A stretch of 64,000 bases of DNA. It comes from Naematelia aurantialba (lineage: Eukaryota > Basidiomycota > Tremellomycetes > Tremellales > Naemateliaceae). The stretch covers positions 1 through 64,000 of the forward strand of contig JAKFAO010000014.1 in the NCBI GenBank assembly GCA_021527695.1. The letters are read 5' to 3'. A model generated the notes under the pieces. The model had not been told where the DNA came from and did no database searches. It saw nothing but the letters and a program-made list of their open reading frames with translations. Each line of letters opens with the position of its first letter. Position 1 is the stretch's first letter. A program made the position numbers and the translations under genes. Of this stretch, positions 34,164 to 47,200 are shown one piece after another.

Positions 34164-36864
34164 ATGAAACCATCTCACATTGCACTGCCCTCCAATCACT
34201 CGCATTTCTTTTCAGCACCTCATCGTTCGTCTCAACTCTCCCCTATCCCCGCGTCCCCCAATACCCATTCACGCTCATCAGGGTCGTCGTCCGCAGCGGA
34301 CGCCGATCCACAGACCCCGCTGCTACCCACTCCCGGAGCTACTGAAAAGGGTTCTCCCTTCTTCATCGACGCGAACAGGATGGACCGCGAGGGCGGAGTC
34401 AAGGGATTCACGAGGATGATCAGGGTTGGGGTTGTGAGACGGAGTGGATCGTCGAGAAAGTGGGCTACGGTCCTGCTTGTAATTGTCGGCCTGACTGTAC
34501 TCTACGGGCGTGGCTACGGAAACAACGTGAGTCTCACAACCCTCGGTTGTGTGCCTTGACTTTGCCTGCCTACTGGATGTACTGACCATGGGCAGCTTCT
34601 CGCTACACGTTCCTTGCTTGATCAATACCCCCAATACGCACCGGACCGGGACCGGCCACTTGACGATTCCACCACAGCGGTCCACAAATCACCTGTCCCG
34701 TCCTCCTTGAGCCATGAGGCATTGGGACCCTCTCACCCATCACCAAATCCGGATCAGTTCTATGAACAGCATGGGATGCGCGAGATTGACTATTATTCGG
34801 AGTCTTTGCCCGTTGAAGCTTCGTTGAGGGAACGGCTGGATGTCTGGCGCAATGCCCCTGGCGGCCGGGGTGAAGTAGAGGGAGAAGTTGAACTCGGCGG
34901 ATTTGTCCAGTGGAACTTGGAGGTGAGCGCTTCCGCCTTCAGCAATAGTTGCTTGTCACTGAACGGAGTAGCAATGCTCCACAATCAACGAACAGCACAA
35001 CACCCACATGATCCAACACAGTGCGAATGTATGGGCCTCGATGAATCGGACAACGCTTCACAATTATCGCATGGATTTAATCAACCACCTCGAAAGCGTG
35101 CTCGAACAACAACTCAATGAGCAGTACGGCGAAGGCCGCGGTATTGTCATGGTTGCCGGCAATGCCGACACGTTGGAGAGGGTCAAATGGAGCTTGCAGA
35201 TGTTGAGAAGTTACGGCAGCACACTACCAGTGGAGATTGTGAGTTTGAAACCTTGCAGATCACTTTTGCATCAAGTACGGGAGAAATGCCATGGAAGACT
35301 GCATTTAAGTATCACATTAGGGGGCGTTGGGCGACGCTGCAGCTGTTTCGGCGTTCGGGATGACAGTGGCGGCTTGATGACAACTGTCACCTCGCTGATA
35401 GCACAACATCGCTAATCATTCAGTATCACTTTCCATCCGAGCGACCACCGGATGACGCACCGATCCGAGACGAGCTTCGCGAACTCGGTGCCGAACTCGT
35501 CGAGGCGGCGGGACAGACGCGAGATAAAGGCAAAAACAAGAGCTACCACCTCAAGGCGCTGGCTGTTGCTCAATGCCCATGGCGCGAGATCCTGTACCTG
35601 GTACGCGCTTTCTCCTACATCAGGCCAAGCTTATGTGACCAGGACTCTGACTCTATCCCGACACGTGACCCTGAGTATATGTTTGACGCCCCAAACTACC
35701 GCCGGCTTGGTATTTGGGCGACTCCCGACTACTGGAAGACGGCGGCGAACAATCCCATCTGGGCCATCATGGGTGTCAAATGTCGGAACGAATGGGAGAT
35801 GGAAACTGGGCAAATGTTTGTTGACAAGAAGCTCCATCTGGACGTTTTCTTGTTGATTCAGTATATGCTGGAGAGACATGAATGGGTGAGTAGCGTGTGG
35901 GTCGCGTCGAATGTGCTCATTCTTTGCCTAGTGGTTCTACTTTTCCGACGGAGACAAGGATATCTTCCGCTGGGCGATGCTTGCGCTCAGGAAGCGGTGG
36001 GCTGTACCAGGCCGATGGGTATCGCCCGCGGGTCTACCTTCTGGCACTGCATCTGGGGATTTCTGCGCGCACACCATGTTGCAGCACGATTCGTGGGGCG
36101 AGCCACTCTTTGTGCATTACAACCTCCTCAAGCAGATCCCGTCTGGTGTTGGGCGAGGGTTCTCCTGGGGCCGAACTAAGCAATTGCCCCTGTTCAACTC
36201 GTGGCCAGCGACTCCGGAAACCGCGAGACTCGGCGAACCCGTCACGAAACCTGCCGACGACGACAAGCCAGGTCTGGGCGATATCGACTGCGACATGTTG
36301 GCGGATGCGGACGAGGCTGGCAACGCACGCCGACCGGCCAAGGAGATGGTGATGCGCAGGGCCGCGAGGGAACGGGGAGTCAAGGTCAAGTACCATGGCG
36401 GATGGATCTCGGCGCTGTGGTGAGTACCGTAGCGGTTAGTCTTCTGGAACAAGACTGACTGCACAGCATTGACTTGGAATACATCGACCCCCGGCCAGAG
36501 GAGCGTAAAGCGGAAGCAGTGTACGAGTTGGTTGAGGAGAAATCGTGGCAGGGGATAGCCAATACAGAGTGGGAGCGATTACAGCGCGAGCTTCCGGAGG
36601 GCGAGCGAGTACTGGACAAGGACGAGTGGATGCAAGAACGCAGGGAGGCGGAGGGGCGGCGTGTTTTCCCTGATTGGGAGAAGTCTCCAACAGAGGTGAG
36701 TTTTGGGGCAGCACCTGGATCGAATGACCTGGATCGAATGAGATAGCTCGGGAAATTGGCTGACGCCTCGCTAGCTGGTGTATTGGAGGGACGATGAGCA
36801 TCTCAAGGATTTTGAGACAAAATTGTACGACTTTGGGTTCAGGCCGAGTGGGCCAGGGTTCTAG
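34164..36864 (+). CDS. GT71 alpha-mannosyltransferase (MNN2/MNN1 family)
   Basis: The first in-frame ATG of the coding exon is 34164 (MKPSHIALPSNH); stop TAG at 36862-36864. A Ser/Pro-rich cytosolic tail of ~100 aa precedes one membrane anchor (WATVLLVIVGLTVLYG), so it is a type II Golgi protein. The catalytic domain shows GIVMVAGNADTLERVKWSLQ, PVEIYHFPSERPP, the DxD nucleotide-sugar site in LDSDSIPTRDPEYMFD (DxD completed across an intron), IWATPDYWKTAANNPIW, ETGQMFVDKKLHLDVFLL, YFSDGDKDIFRWAML and FCAHTMLQHDS. This order is typical of MNN2-type alpha-1,2-mannosyltransferases, which add mannose branches to glycoproteins and cell-wall mannan. Six to seven introns. The exact acceptor is unknown. 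Confidence 0.88.
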
Positions 36865-36897
36865 ATCCGCTCGGGGTCGACGCCGAGTGCCTGCTGG

Positions 36898-36955
36898 CGG
36901 TGTGCTCGGTGTCGGTGTACTCGGTGTCGATGTGCTCGGTGTCGGTGTGCTGGCG
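36898..36955. repeat. Short GC-rich minisatellite (GTGCTCGGTGTCG type)
   Basis: Repeated CGGTGTCG(A/G)TGTNCT units just after the GT71 stop codon. No coding role seen. Confidence 0.6.
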
Positions 36956-37235
36956 GAGAGATGTGGGTGGGTGGTGCAGCGCAGTGCAGCGCGATGTATT
37001 ACACGTCGGTGTGAAAGAGCATTCACGTAGATCTTGTAGAGACATGTACTCTTCCGCTGTGCAAACCGATATTGGTGCTGTTGCAATATTTGGATCGGCG
37101 AGGACGGAGAATAGTCGTCGATTTCCGCGAGGATTTGGGTGTTTTGGTGTCCTCGTACCGTCGTCTCGTGTGGTCAATCGTCCGTTGTCTCGTTGTATCC
37201 ATCCGCTCTATTGGGGATTGTGAAACAGAGGCAGG

Positions 37236-38631
<1,396 letters not shown>

Positions 38632-40026
38632 GCGTCCGAAGGCAGCCGGCATTCGCCCAGGTCACCACGACCTTGTCGTTGTCGGGAATGTTGGGTCAGA
38701 AGGCTGGCAGATCTGTGTTGTACCATGCCAAGTATAATTCGTCATTGGGCAACGTGTTCCTTTGTAGGGTGTGTTATCGGGTGTGTTCTTCTGGTTCCGC
38801 TTCGAACGGGGGTTGTTCCCACACCAGGCTTCGTTGTCAAGCCTTTGACGCCCCTCGAGCAATCGTCTCTTGAGACTGGCCGTCTACAGCGCGCTTTCTC
38901 AGACCTTGTTAGCTCGAACGCCTCTTTGTGCAGCAAGCTGTACAGCATGGACACCGCCACAGCCTGAAGATGGGCCGGGAGCAAACCGATTGCTTCCGAA
39001 GCTAGTGTAAGGGAATGACGGAATGTGATCGGACGCCCAGCGGGATACATGAGCTGTTTATAGCCCACCTTCGGCCGTGTACACTCCAGATCTTGATTGG
39101 ACATTCAGAAGACATGGGCATTGCAGAGCAGCGAGGATGTGGTATCTGTTCGGCCGTCGAGGAGAGGACGGCGGGCCAAGTAGTAGTCTGGCCCATGTCT
39201 CGGAGACAATTACGAGGCATTTGGACTCGCTAGCAGCATAATGACCCTGGGGGCGGTTGTGATGGGAGAACAAGACCTGTGATGGTACATGCGAGACGGG
39301 CGATCGACGCCCTGAACTAGGGGAGACGGGGCAGAGGAAGGACATTCGGCTAATCAGATTAGATTTCGGGCGCAGCGACGGGCGTCTTGCTTCACGTTCT
39401 CTTTCCTCAACTGCGCTACCTCTTTCTCGCTGCCTGGTCATTCACTCGTCTGGGGTGCCAAGAAGCTCGACATCCTGTGCTCGAGACATGCCCGACGACG
39501 AACGATTGCACGGCAAGCTGTGTACGTCGAGGCCGGGACGTTCCAGGAACGAAGGCCCTCGTGCCCCTGGTCCAAAGGTGGGCTGGGCGGTACAAAGGTG
39601 GGGGTACTGACGGGGATCACGATTGACGGCCGATGTAGTGATCGCAGCTTTCGCGGAAACCAAACGTTGACATGGCGACGTGATCGCACAGGAGTCGGGG
39701 CCGGGGCCGACCTCATTATCCTTGGCCGGAGTTCCTCACCATTTTGGGGGTGAGGGGAGATGCATCGTCCACACACATATCACACTAATGCGCACACGAA
39801 AGGACCTCTGCAAACTAGAGGACATTAATCAGCTCTCACCGAGATTATAAATTCGCTCAAAGTCGCAGTCGTGGCACGACGGCCAGCTTGATCGCGCAGC
39901 ACGCTGTGCGATACAGGGGCGCGCCAAGGTGGATAGGATATATAGTGGTCCAGAAGGGGTTGCCCGCAGGCTGCAGACGAGCCAATTGCAGGAGCTCCGA
40001 TTGAGCACCTCTCTCATACACCGACA
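38632..40026. other. Long intergenic region (1.4 kb), no supported gene
   Basis: The best candidate is a 120-codon minus-strand frame at 38742-39104 with a helical-looking middle, but it has no recognisable domain and no splice support. No RNA gene was seen. Confidence 0.4.
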
Positions 40027-42421
40027 ATGGCGAACGCGACACCTGCCCCCAAGAGGGGTCCGTGAGTACCGTCGCATGCTTGGACTGTTGAAATGGCAGA
40101 CGAGGAGGCTGACGACGATGGCCAGCGACCCGACCAGCTTTGCCAAGGTCACCGCGATAGGCGCCCTTTCCATTATTGCCGCCGTTACCGTTGTACAGTG
40201 GGGCCGATTGGCCATCAAGCGTCGATCGCCAAAGGTGTCGGCGGGATTACGCTGGGTTGCTTATACTCAAGTCCCCTACCTCGATCTTGGTCTCTCCCAC
40301 CTCCTGGTAAGCTCTCTCTCCCTCTCACCGCCTCACTACCCCTTGACTTGGATTACCTACCATTTGCCCTGGCTTGACAAGTGCTGACCAGAGGTGGGCA
40401 GATCATGCTAGCGATTTTCTTCTCACTCTTCATCTACCTCCTCACTGCCGAGCAGTACTACCGACCTCCAAAATTTGCGCCGTTCGCGCTTCGGTCCGGA
40501 TACATTGCCGCAGGCTTGCTTCCTTTTGTGTACAGCTTTGGGAGCCGCATCAACCCGTTTATCTGGGTGGCCAGGTTGCCCCACGAGCGCTGGATGGTGT
40601 ACCACCAGTACGGAGCAAGGGCGGTGTGTGCGTATCACTTTGCTCTTCTTCCTTCTTCTTCCTTCTTCCTTCTTCCTTCCTCCTTCTTCCTCCTCCGTCC
40701 TCCTCCTTCCTCCTCCCTCCATCCTTGCTTTCATTCTCGCCCTCCTTCGATCCCTGCTGATCTCCAATGTAACGGTAGTGTTCTACGCCACACTGCACGC
40801 TTTTATGATGATCCATTCCAAGGTCAAGGCCACTGGATGGGACGGCATGGCTGAATATTGGTCAGAGCATGGGATTCCCAGTCAGTTCTTCGGAACAGAA
40901 GGTGTGCTCGTCAACGGGACATCCGCATTGGCCACCATGACCTGGATCGTTTTTTCGAGCTTTGCCAAGCTCCGTCAGATGTCAGTAACCCCTCGTACAC
41001 TTTGATCGAGACCCGGAAAGCGAGTGGGCAAATGTGCTAATTTTCGTTCTAGCTCGTACGAATTCTTCGTGTTTCAGCACGTCACGTCCGTGCTGTTCCT
41101 CTTGATCTGCTTGATCGCACACCTCAAGGTCGACGTCGATGTTGCCCAAAATTACCTGTGGGCGTGTCTGGCCGTATGGTCCTTCGCCGTCGGCGTGCGT
41201 GTCGTGCTTAATCTCATCTCCTCGATTGGGCTCGGGCGATTTCATGGCCGCGCCAAGCTACATGAGATGTACGGAGACGTCACTCGCGTTGAGGTCAAGA
41301 CGAAGGACAGATGGCACCCAGGTCAACACGTTTATCTCCGATTGCCCACGCTCAATCCTTTCGTGAGTGTCCACTCCAGAAGTCTTCCACTTGCAAGGCT
41401 CGTCTATCGTTCTTCAGAGCCGAGATTGGACCATGCTGATACATGCTCTTCTTACAGCAATCTCACCCATTCTCCATCGCATCGACATATCACGACGACG
41501 CGACCAGCCTCAACCTTCTGATCAAAACCCGCTCGGGATTGACGCGCAAACTTGCATCGCATTCCGCCCGCAACACGGACAAGGCAGTACCGGTCATTCT
41601 TGAAGGGCCTTATGGGGGTCTTGAAGAGCGATTAGAACGGTTCGACGACGTTCTGCTGGTCGCGGGCGGCGTGGGCGGTACGTTCACCTGGCCCATTGCA
41701 GAGCATCTCTCGGCAAGGAGCAAAGCATTCCGCATGGTCTGGTGTGTGAGGTCGCTGGGTGAGTACAAACCTCGCCATTTCGATTCAGGAGCTTCCGACG
41801 CGAACGATGGCAATGGGACGAGAAAACGATTTGGGCGCCAGAAGGATGAGAGCGGACACCACTGATACTTCGTAGACGCTTTGGAATGGTTTGCAGACAG
41901 CCGGATTGATCGCAACAACCTGATCTTGCACGTGACAGAGTCATCGCCGTCCATCTCATCCCATTCAAGCTCGTCTATAACCGACGAGAACAACATCTCG
42001 CCACTGTCTTCGGGGCCCAACTCGCCTCCAACAGAACCAGAGATCGAACAGATAAACGAGAAGAACATCTCCTCGATTGAAGCAGTGGCCACGGTAAAAG
42101 AGGACAAAGAGACCGTGGCTACCATCGAGACTCAGGCGAGGAGGACCCGGAGGCTAGATGTCAGGCAGATAGTGCTGGACTTTGCGTCCCACGCTGCTCC
42201 TGGCTCCAGTATCGCCGTTCTCGGTAGGTCCCATGTGCCCATTCTGATCCAGACCTCTTCACTAGGAGCCGAGCAGAATGTGCACTGACAAGACAGTGTG
42301 TGGACCTGCGTCGATGGTCAAGGACGTGGGGAAAGCGGCCGCGGCTGTGCAAAGAGATATTTTGCAGGGGAAGAGTAAGCTCCGAGAGCTATGGCTGCAT
42401 CGTGAGGCTTTCGGCTGGTAA
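40027..42421 (+). CDS. Ferric reductase-type transmembrane oxidoreductase (FRE family)
   Basis: Start ATG 40027 (MANATPAPKRGP), stop TAA 42419-42421, about eight exons. Hydrophobic N-terminal half with haem-ligand histidines in FYATLHAFMMIH and FVFQHVTSVLFLLICLIAHL. Then FAD-binding HPFSIAS (preceded by GQHVYLRLPTLNPF), EGPYGG, NADPH-binding VAGGVGGTF, the VLVCGPASM Cys-Gly motif, and the family-typical C-terminus EAFGW. It reduces extracellular ferric or cupric chelates with cytosolic NADPH, supplying Fe2+ for uptake. A Ser/Glu-rich insert of ~75 residues (41930-42150) sits in the NADPH domain. A 150-nt intron near 40629-40780 is almost pure pyrimidine in its middle. A single VGGTF replaces the usual SGIT after GG, a variant also common in NOX-like enzymes. 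Confidence 0.9.
40643..40745. repeat. Pyrimidine-rich CTTCTTCC microsatellite in a ferric reductase intron
   Basis: Imperfect CTTCTTCC / CCTCCTTC repeats, nearly all on the pyrimidine strand, inside the intron between YGARAV and LFYATLH. Confidence 0.85.
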
Positions 42422-43178
42422 GAAGTGTGCATCACGAAACAGTAACATTGCGGGTGGCAACATGCGGGAATGATCGGGTGAGGAGCCTGCGCATAGATAT
42501 TAGATGGGATGTGGATATGATGTAGCGGAGAATTAGATGGTAGAGGCGAACGAGCAGAGTGAATCGGAAGAGCCGGCCTCGACCGTCATGCATGTGATTC
42601 ATCGGGCTGCTGTCCTGCACTGTGGCAGGAGACCAATGGGAAAACACCTTGAGACTCCAGAGTGAATTTATGTCAGACGCACTGTACTAGTATGACATCC
42701 TCTGGTGATTGGGTGCACTGGTAAAATAATCCTGCCGGCTGGTCCTTCCTGACTGCCTCGACTTGCTCCGATTTGGTGGGGGCGAGTCGCCGCCGTTGCA
42801 AATGTCGCTTCGACGACACCAGGCCTTCGCGGGCAAGAAGACCATGCACCGGCCCAGCGCTGGCGCCTTCCAAGTTGCGAACATCGCAGCGAGGGTGCAG
42901 AGGGGCGATGGGTGCAGAGAGGAGATGGGGTCAGAGTGGCCTGGTCTGGCTCAACCCTCACGGGCGAAACGTCTGTGGGGGCATTGGTGTCGCTCTCTCC
43001 AACTACTTCCCACCGCGTAGGGTGGCAAATACACAAAGCGGTGCATGTGGATAGTCCTTTCATATCGACCGCTTGAGAATCCGACCAAAAAGCCAACTAC
43101 GAGGTATCTTGACGCTCTTTGCTAGCCCTCCCCCCACAACCGGGCCCCATTCTTCACAAAACCAACGTCAAGGCAACG
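42422..43178. other. Intergenic region, no supported gene
   Basis: Only short frames on both strands. Contains the promoter of the SR-rich gene. Nothing else seen. Confidence 0.4.
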
Positions 43179-44571
43179 ATGCCGAGCACACAGAGTAGAA
43201 GGTCAACACGAAAGCCGGAATCGCGCCAGCCTCAAGACAAGACCGTCAAATCCTCCAACCCGCCAAGAAGGCGGCCCCAAAAGCGGACTCCCAGCCGAGA
43301 AGCGCCAAGCAGTCGTCAAGGAAGGTCAAGCAGTCGTCGAGGAAGGTCAAGCAATCCTCGAGACAGGTCAAGCCGTTCAAGAGCCAGGGTCAGGTCGGCA
43401 TCGGCCGCGGCCGTGCGTTACATGAGGGAAGTCGCCGAGACCTTGTTCACGGGTTCCAGCACGACGTCACGCGAGGAAGGAATCTCAGACAGCCGCCAAG
43501 GAAGATCCCATAAGCATGACGAGCACCCTCACCGCCAGACTAGGTCTAAATCAAGACTGAGGCGCGTTGCCGAACGTCTGTTATTTTTCGGCTCTAGAGA
43601 AGAAGACGACCCGACTAAAATCGTCACCCACCATCCTTCTCAGAACACGTCAAACCAAAGCCGTGGCGATGTACAGAGTGCCAGTAAGTGCTTACTTGCG
43701 GCTACCCCAGCGCAACGTGCATCCTGACGAAGCTATAGGTGCAAGTCACACAGTGCCAGTCTCGTCGAACACAAACGCACTCCAACAGAACACTAAGAAA
43801 CAGTGGGCCCGGCCGTCAGAGTCCCTGGCTCCTAGTGGAACGAGACATTCACACTCCAGGAGCGCACCCAGTGGGTACACTGTTCAAACGTCGTATCCAC
43901 TTCATTTCCGTGGCTCCCGACCTTCGAGTAGTCATAGTGCACCGCATTCGACCCCCAGAATCGATGTCGTCACGGCCGAACCAGGATCCTCGTCTCGGCG
44001 CTCGCCACGACACTCGCGAGTCGACTCTGCCCACAGCTCTCACTCGTCTACCAGGAACCCGCATCAGGGGCATCCACAAGCATCGTGCAGGCCGCATTCG
44101 AGAAGCAACCCTTCGACACCCCAACATCCGCAAAGGGGGTCGCCTGCTCACTCGGGTCACTCGCTTGACCGAGGGACACGTTTTTCACCTCCCTCTCTAT
44201 CGCCAAATTTTCACCAGCCGTACTGGCAAGGAAACACCACAGTGAGTGCTCAAGGACAAATGCAACGAAACACCCCGACTGCCTTGTCGTCTAGCTCGAC
44301 TTTGCCAGAAACTTTCGGCAGCCATACGAATTGGGGTGAAATTCGGCCTTCCACTGCTACTGGTGCTCTTGGTATCGCTCGCAGTGACAGGAGTCACCCC
44401 CAGCTCACACGTACCAGTCATGTTCGAGGAAGGGCTTGGCAGGACACGGGTGCGGGCGTACTGCCAACACACCGCGTAGAACGCACGGATACATCGCTCG
44501 CACTAAGTGACGCGCTCGAGGAGGGAAAGCAGAACTCGAAAAGGAACGAAGTATCCCAAACCGTATGGTAA
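43179..44571 (+). CDS. Basic Ser/Arg-rich, largely disordered protein
   Basis: The ATG at 43179 (MPSTQSRRSTRKPESRQ) is the first in-frame methionine of the coding frame; stop TAA at 44569-44571. One intron (about 43683-43738, GTAAGT donor) gives ~445 aa. Residues 30-75 are an RS-type region with short repeats GRSSSRRGRSSNPRDRSSRS, encoded by ~18-bp tandem DNA units. Two predicted helices, VRYMREVAETLF and LRRVAERLLFFGSREED, share an R-x-V-A-E-x-L pattern. The rest is Ser/His/Pro-rich. No membrane segment or known domain. It could be an RNA-binding or cell-polarity scaffold; this is a guess from composition. The function is unknown. Confidence 0.6.
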
Positions 44572-45223
44572 ACGCAGGCTTAGCGGCCTCAGAAGCATCA
44601 TCACTGCTCACTCCAAGTCTCAGAGTGAGTCAGATGAGCTAACACCGCGCACGGGGAGGAGGTGCTTTGGCTAAGTGAATGTGTGGAGGGTATCGTGCTT
44701 GCAACCGACAGTGCAGGCTCTCTTCAGCACCCCTTGACCTGTACCTGGATGTTGGTAGAAGAGGGTATGCATAATGGTATGCAGACCTGCGAACCACCCT
44801 CCCCAATCACTACCCTCTCGGACGCAGAAGAAGACTGTTGATGATGGGAGTGGTTGCTCAAGTGGCGTGTCTGTGGTGAAGATTCGAATTCCGAGAAGAG
44901 AGAAGATCCGTAATTACTGTACAGCGTGCATGCCTGGAAAATGCAGCCAGCCGGTGCCAGTGCTTGCATGGACCACCCTTTTGCACACGTCGAGCATCAG
45001 GGTCTACATAATGATGGAGTCTCGTATATTGATGTCGTATTCCCCCCGACTTCGGCAATAAGATTAATGCCGCGGGCTTCTGTTGCTCGCCAATATAGGT
45101 ACGCTGAAAGTCCGAAACCCAACTTCCGAGGTGAAGTATATAACCGCAATCACAGCGTGACAAGACGGCCAGGCTTGAAAGCTCGTTGGTCTCCCTCCGT
45201 CCGCACCTTGAATTGTGGCTCTC
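44572..45223. other. Intergenic region, no supported gene
   Basis: Upstream region of the MFS transporter; no clear frame or repeat. Confidence 0.4.
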
Positions 45224-46991
45224 ATGGCCGCCCTTGCCGAGCCCGCTGTCTCCGACGGCGGCGACCGCCAGCGAGTCAAGGACTCCTCCCGACACATGTC
45301 CTGGATCCGATCTCTTCTCGTCCGCACGCGCCTCGACGACGATGTCTGCAACCAAAACTACGCCGGCAACGGCACAGACGACAACCCCTACATTATCGAT
45401 TACCTGCACAACGACCGCCAGGACGCCCTGAACTTCTCCAAGGGGCGGAAATGGGCAATTGCCATCCTCCAATCTCTGTCCACGTTTGCGGTGACATTTG
45501 CCAGCTCGGTGTACGTCGGCGGCATCGAAGGCGTCGTGCAGAGCTTTGACGTGTCCGCGGAGGTGGCCACGCTGGGCTTGTCGCTCTTCGTGTTGGGGTT
45601 CGCCCTGGGGCCGCTCATCTGGGCGCCTCTGTCGGAGGTGTACGGGCGCAAGTCCATCTACGTGATTACGTTCACGGCGTACACGGCCTTCAGCGTGGCG
45701 GCGGCGTGGGCGCCCAACATCACGGCCTTGCTGGTTCTTCGCTTCTTTGCGAGCGCGTTTGGTTCGTCGTCGATGACGAACACCGGGGGCGTCATTGCCG
45801 ACATGTTCAGCAAGGCGGAGCGCGGACTGGCGACGGGATTGTTTGTCACAGCTCCCTTTCTGGGGCCTGCACTTGGTATGTGGTGCATGTCCTTCTTGCG
45901 TGCTGCCCTTGTACACTTGCTGATTTCCGTTAATTTCAGGGCCGATTGCGGGTGGCTTTCTTGGGGAGACTCAGGGCTGGCGCTGGATTCTCGGTTTGAT
46001 CGCCATCCTGGGCGGTGTGATCGGGATTGCCACGATGCTGGCCACTCGCGAAACATACGCGCCGTTCATTCTGCGATGTCGAGCCAAGGCCCTCAGCTGC
46101 ATAACAGGAAGCGTATATGTCTCCCGCCTCGATGCGGGACAGCTCAAGACACTTTCGCAGGAGCTCTCGGTCTCTTTCACGCGGCCCTGGATCCTTCTGT
46201 TCCGCGAGCCCATTGTCTTGTCGACGTCGCTGTACATCTCCATCGTCTACGGCACACTGTACATGTTCTTTGCCGGATTTCCCATTGTCTTTGAAGATTC
46301 TCGCGGCTGGAGCCAGGGTGTCGCCGGACTTCCGTTTGTCGCCGTCGCCATCGGTGTCTGTCTTGCCACGCTGGCGGCGGGCGTCGACAACAAGCGCTAC
46401 GTGCGCCTGTGCGCGGCAGCGGACGCAGAGGGACGCCCTGTCGAGCCAGAAGCCAGACTGCGTACGGCCATGGCAGGCTCTATTGTCCTTCCGATTGGTC
46501 TGTTCCTGTTTGCGTGGACGACGTATATCTCGGTGCACTGGATCGTGCCCATTATCGGCGCCATGTTCTTCTCGTGTGGACTTGTCATGGTCTTCATCTC
46601 GCTGTTGAGCTATCTGGTCGACTCTTGTATGTTTTGGTCCTTGCTTCGTCATCCTCTGCAACAATGCCGCTGCTCACCTGTGTACAGATGTCGTCTATGC
46701 TGCTTCTGTGCTGGCGGCCAATTCGGTGCTTCGGTCCTTGTTCGGCACCGCGTTTCCGCTGTTTACCACCCAAATGTACGAGAGTCTCGGAAATCAATGG
46801 GCGAGCTCCATTCCTGCGTTCCTGGTGCTGGGGTGCCGCCATTCCCGTTCCTGTTCCACAAGTACGGTCCACGGATACGCTCCAAGTGCAAGTATGCTTC
46901 CCAAGCAGCAAAGGTGCTGGAGATGATGGGTCGTCGGCACGTCGTCGTGATGAGAGGTGAGCCAAGTGGGACTGAGAAGGAGGCTGCATAG
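45224..46991 (+). CDS. MFS drug-type transporter (DHA1, FLR1-like) with apparent frameshift
   Basis: Start ATG 45224 ([13 protein letters not shown]), stop TAG 46989-46991 in the downstream frame. Two introns (about 45877-45939 and 46628-46687) with good borders. Landmarks: [29 protein letters not shown] (motif A), [20 protein letters not shown] (motif C, across intron 1), [11 protein letters not shown], then [20 protein letters not shown]. After IPAFLVLGC (about 46814-46835) the family-typical [20 protein letters not shown] continues in another frame, so a single base appears to be missing near 46835. Without it the protein would run into an unrelated tail ending at 46926 and lose its last membrane segment. 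Either a sequencing error or a real inactivating mutation. It is convergent with a Zn2Cys6 regulator. Confidence 0.85.
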
Positions 46992-47200
46992 GTTGTCCAG
47001 GGGATGCTTGTCCCGACAGTATTATTGGCCCTCCGTGATATCCAAGGTGGGCCCGGCGTGGGAGTTTCAGAAGTGGACGGAAAGTTGCAGGGGGGAAAGG
47101 GTGAATCGACGAGCTCCGTGTGCTGAGAGATTCGCATACGTCGAACATTAGCCCAGACAATGTATATGCCTCGATGCCGCCCATTTTTGGGAAGTCCATG

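Noticed and set aside
38742..39104. 120-aa minus-strand frame in the 1.4-kb gap after the Rab gene
   Set aside because: A helical-looking stretch alone is not enough; no domain, start context or splice evidence.
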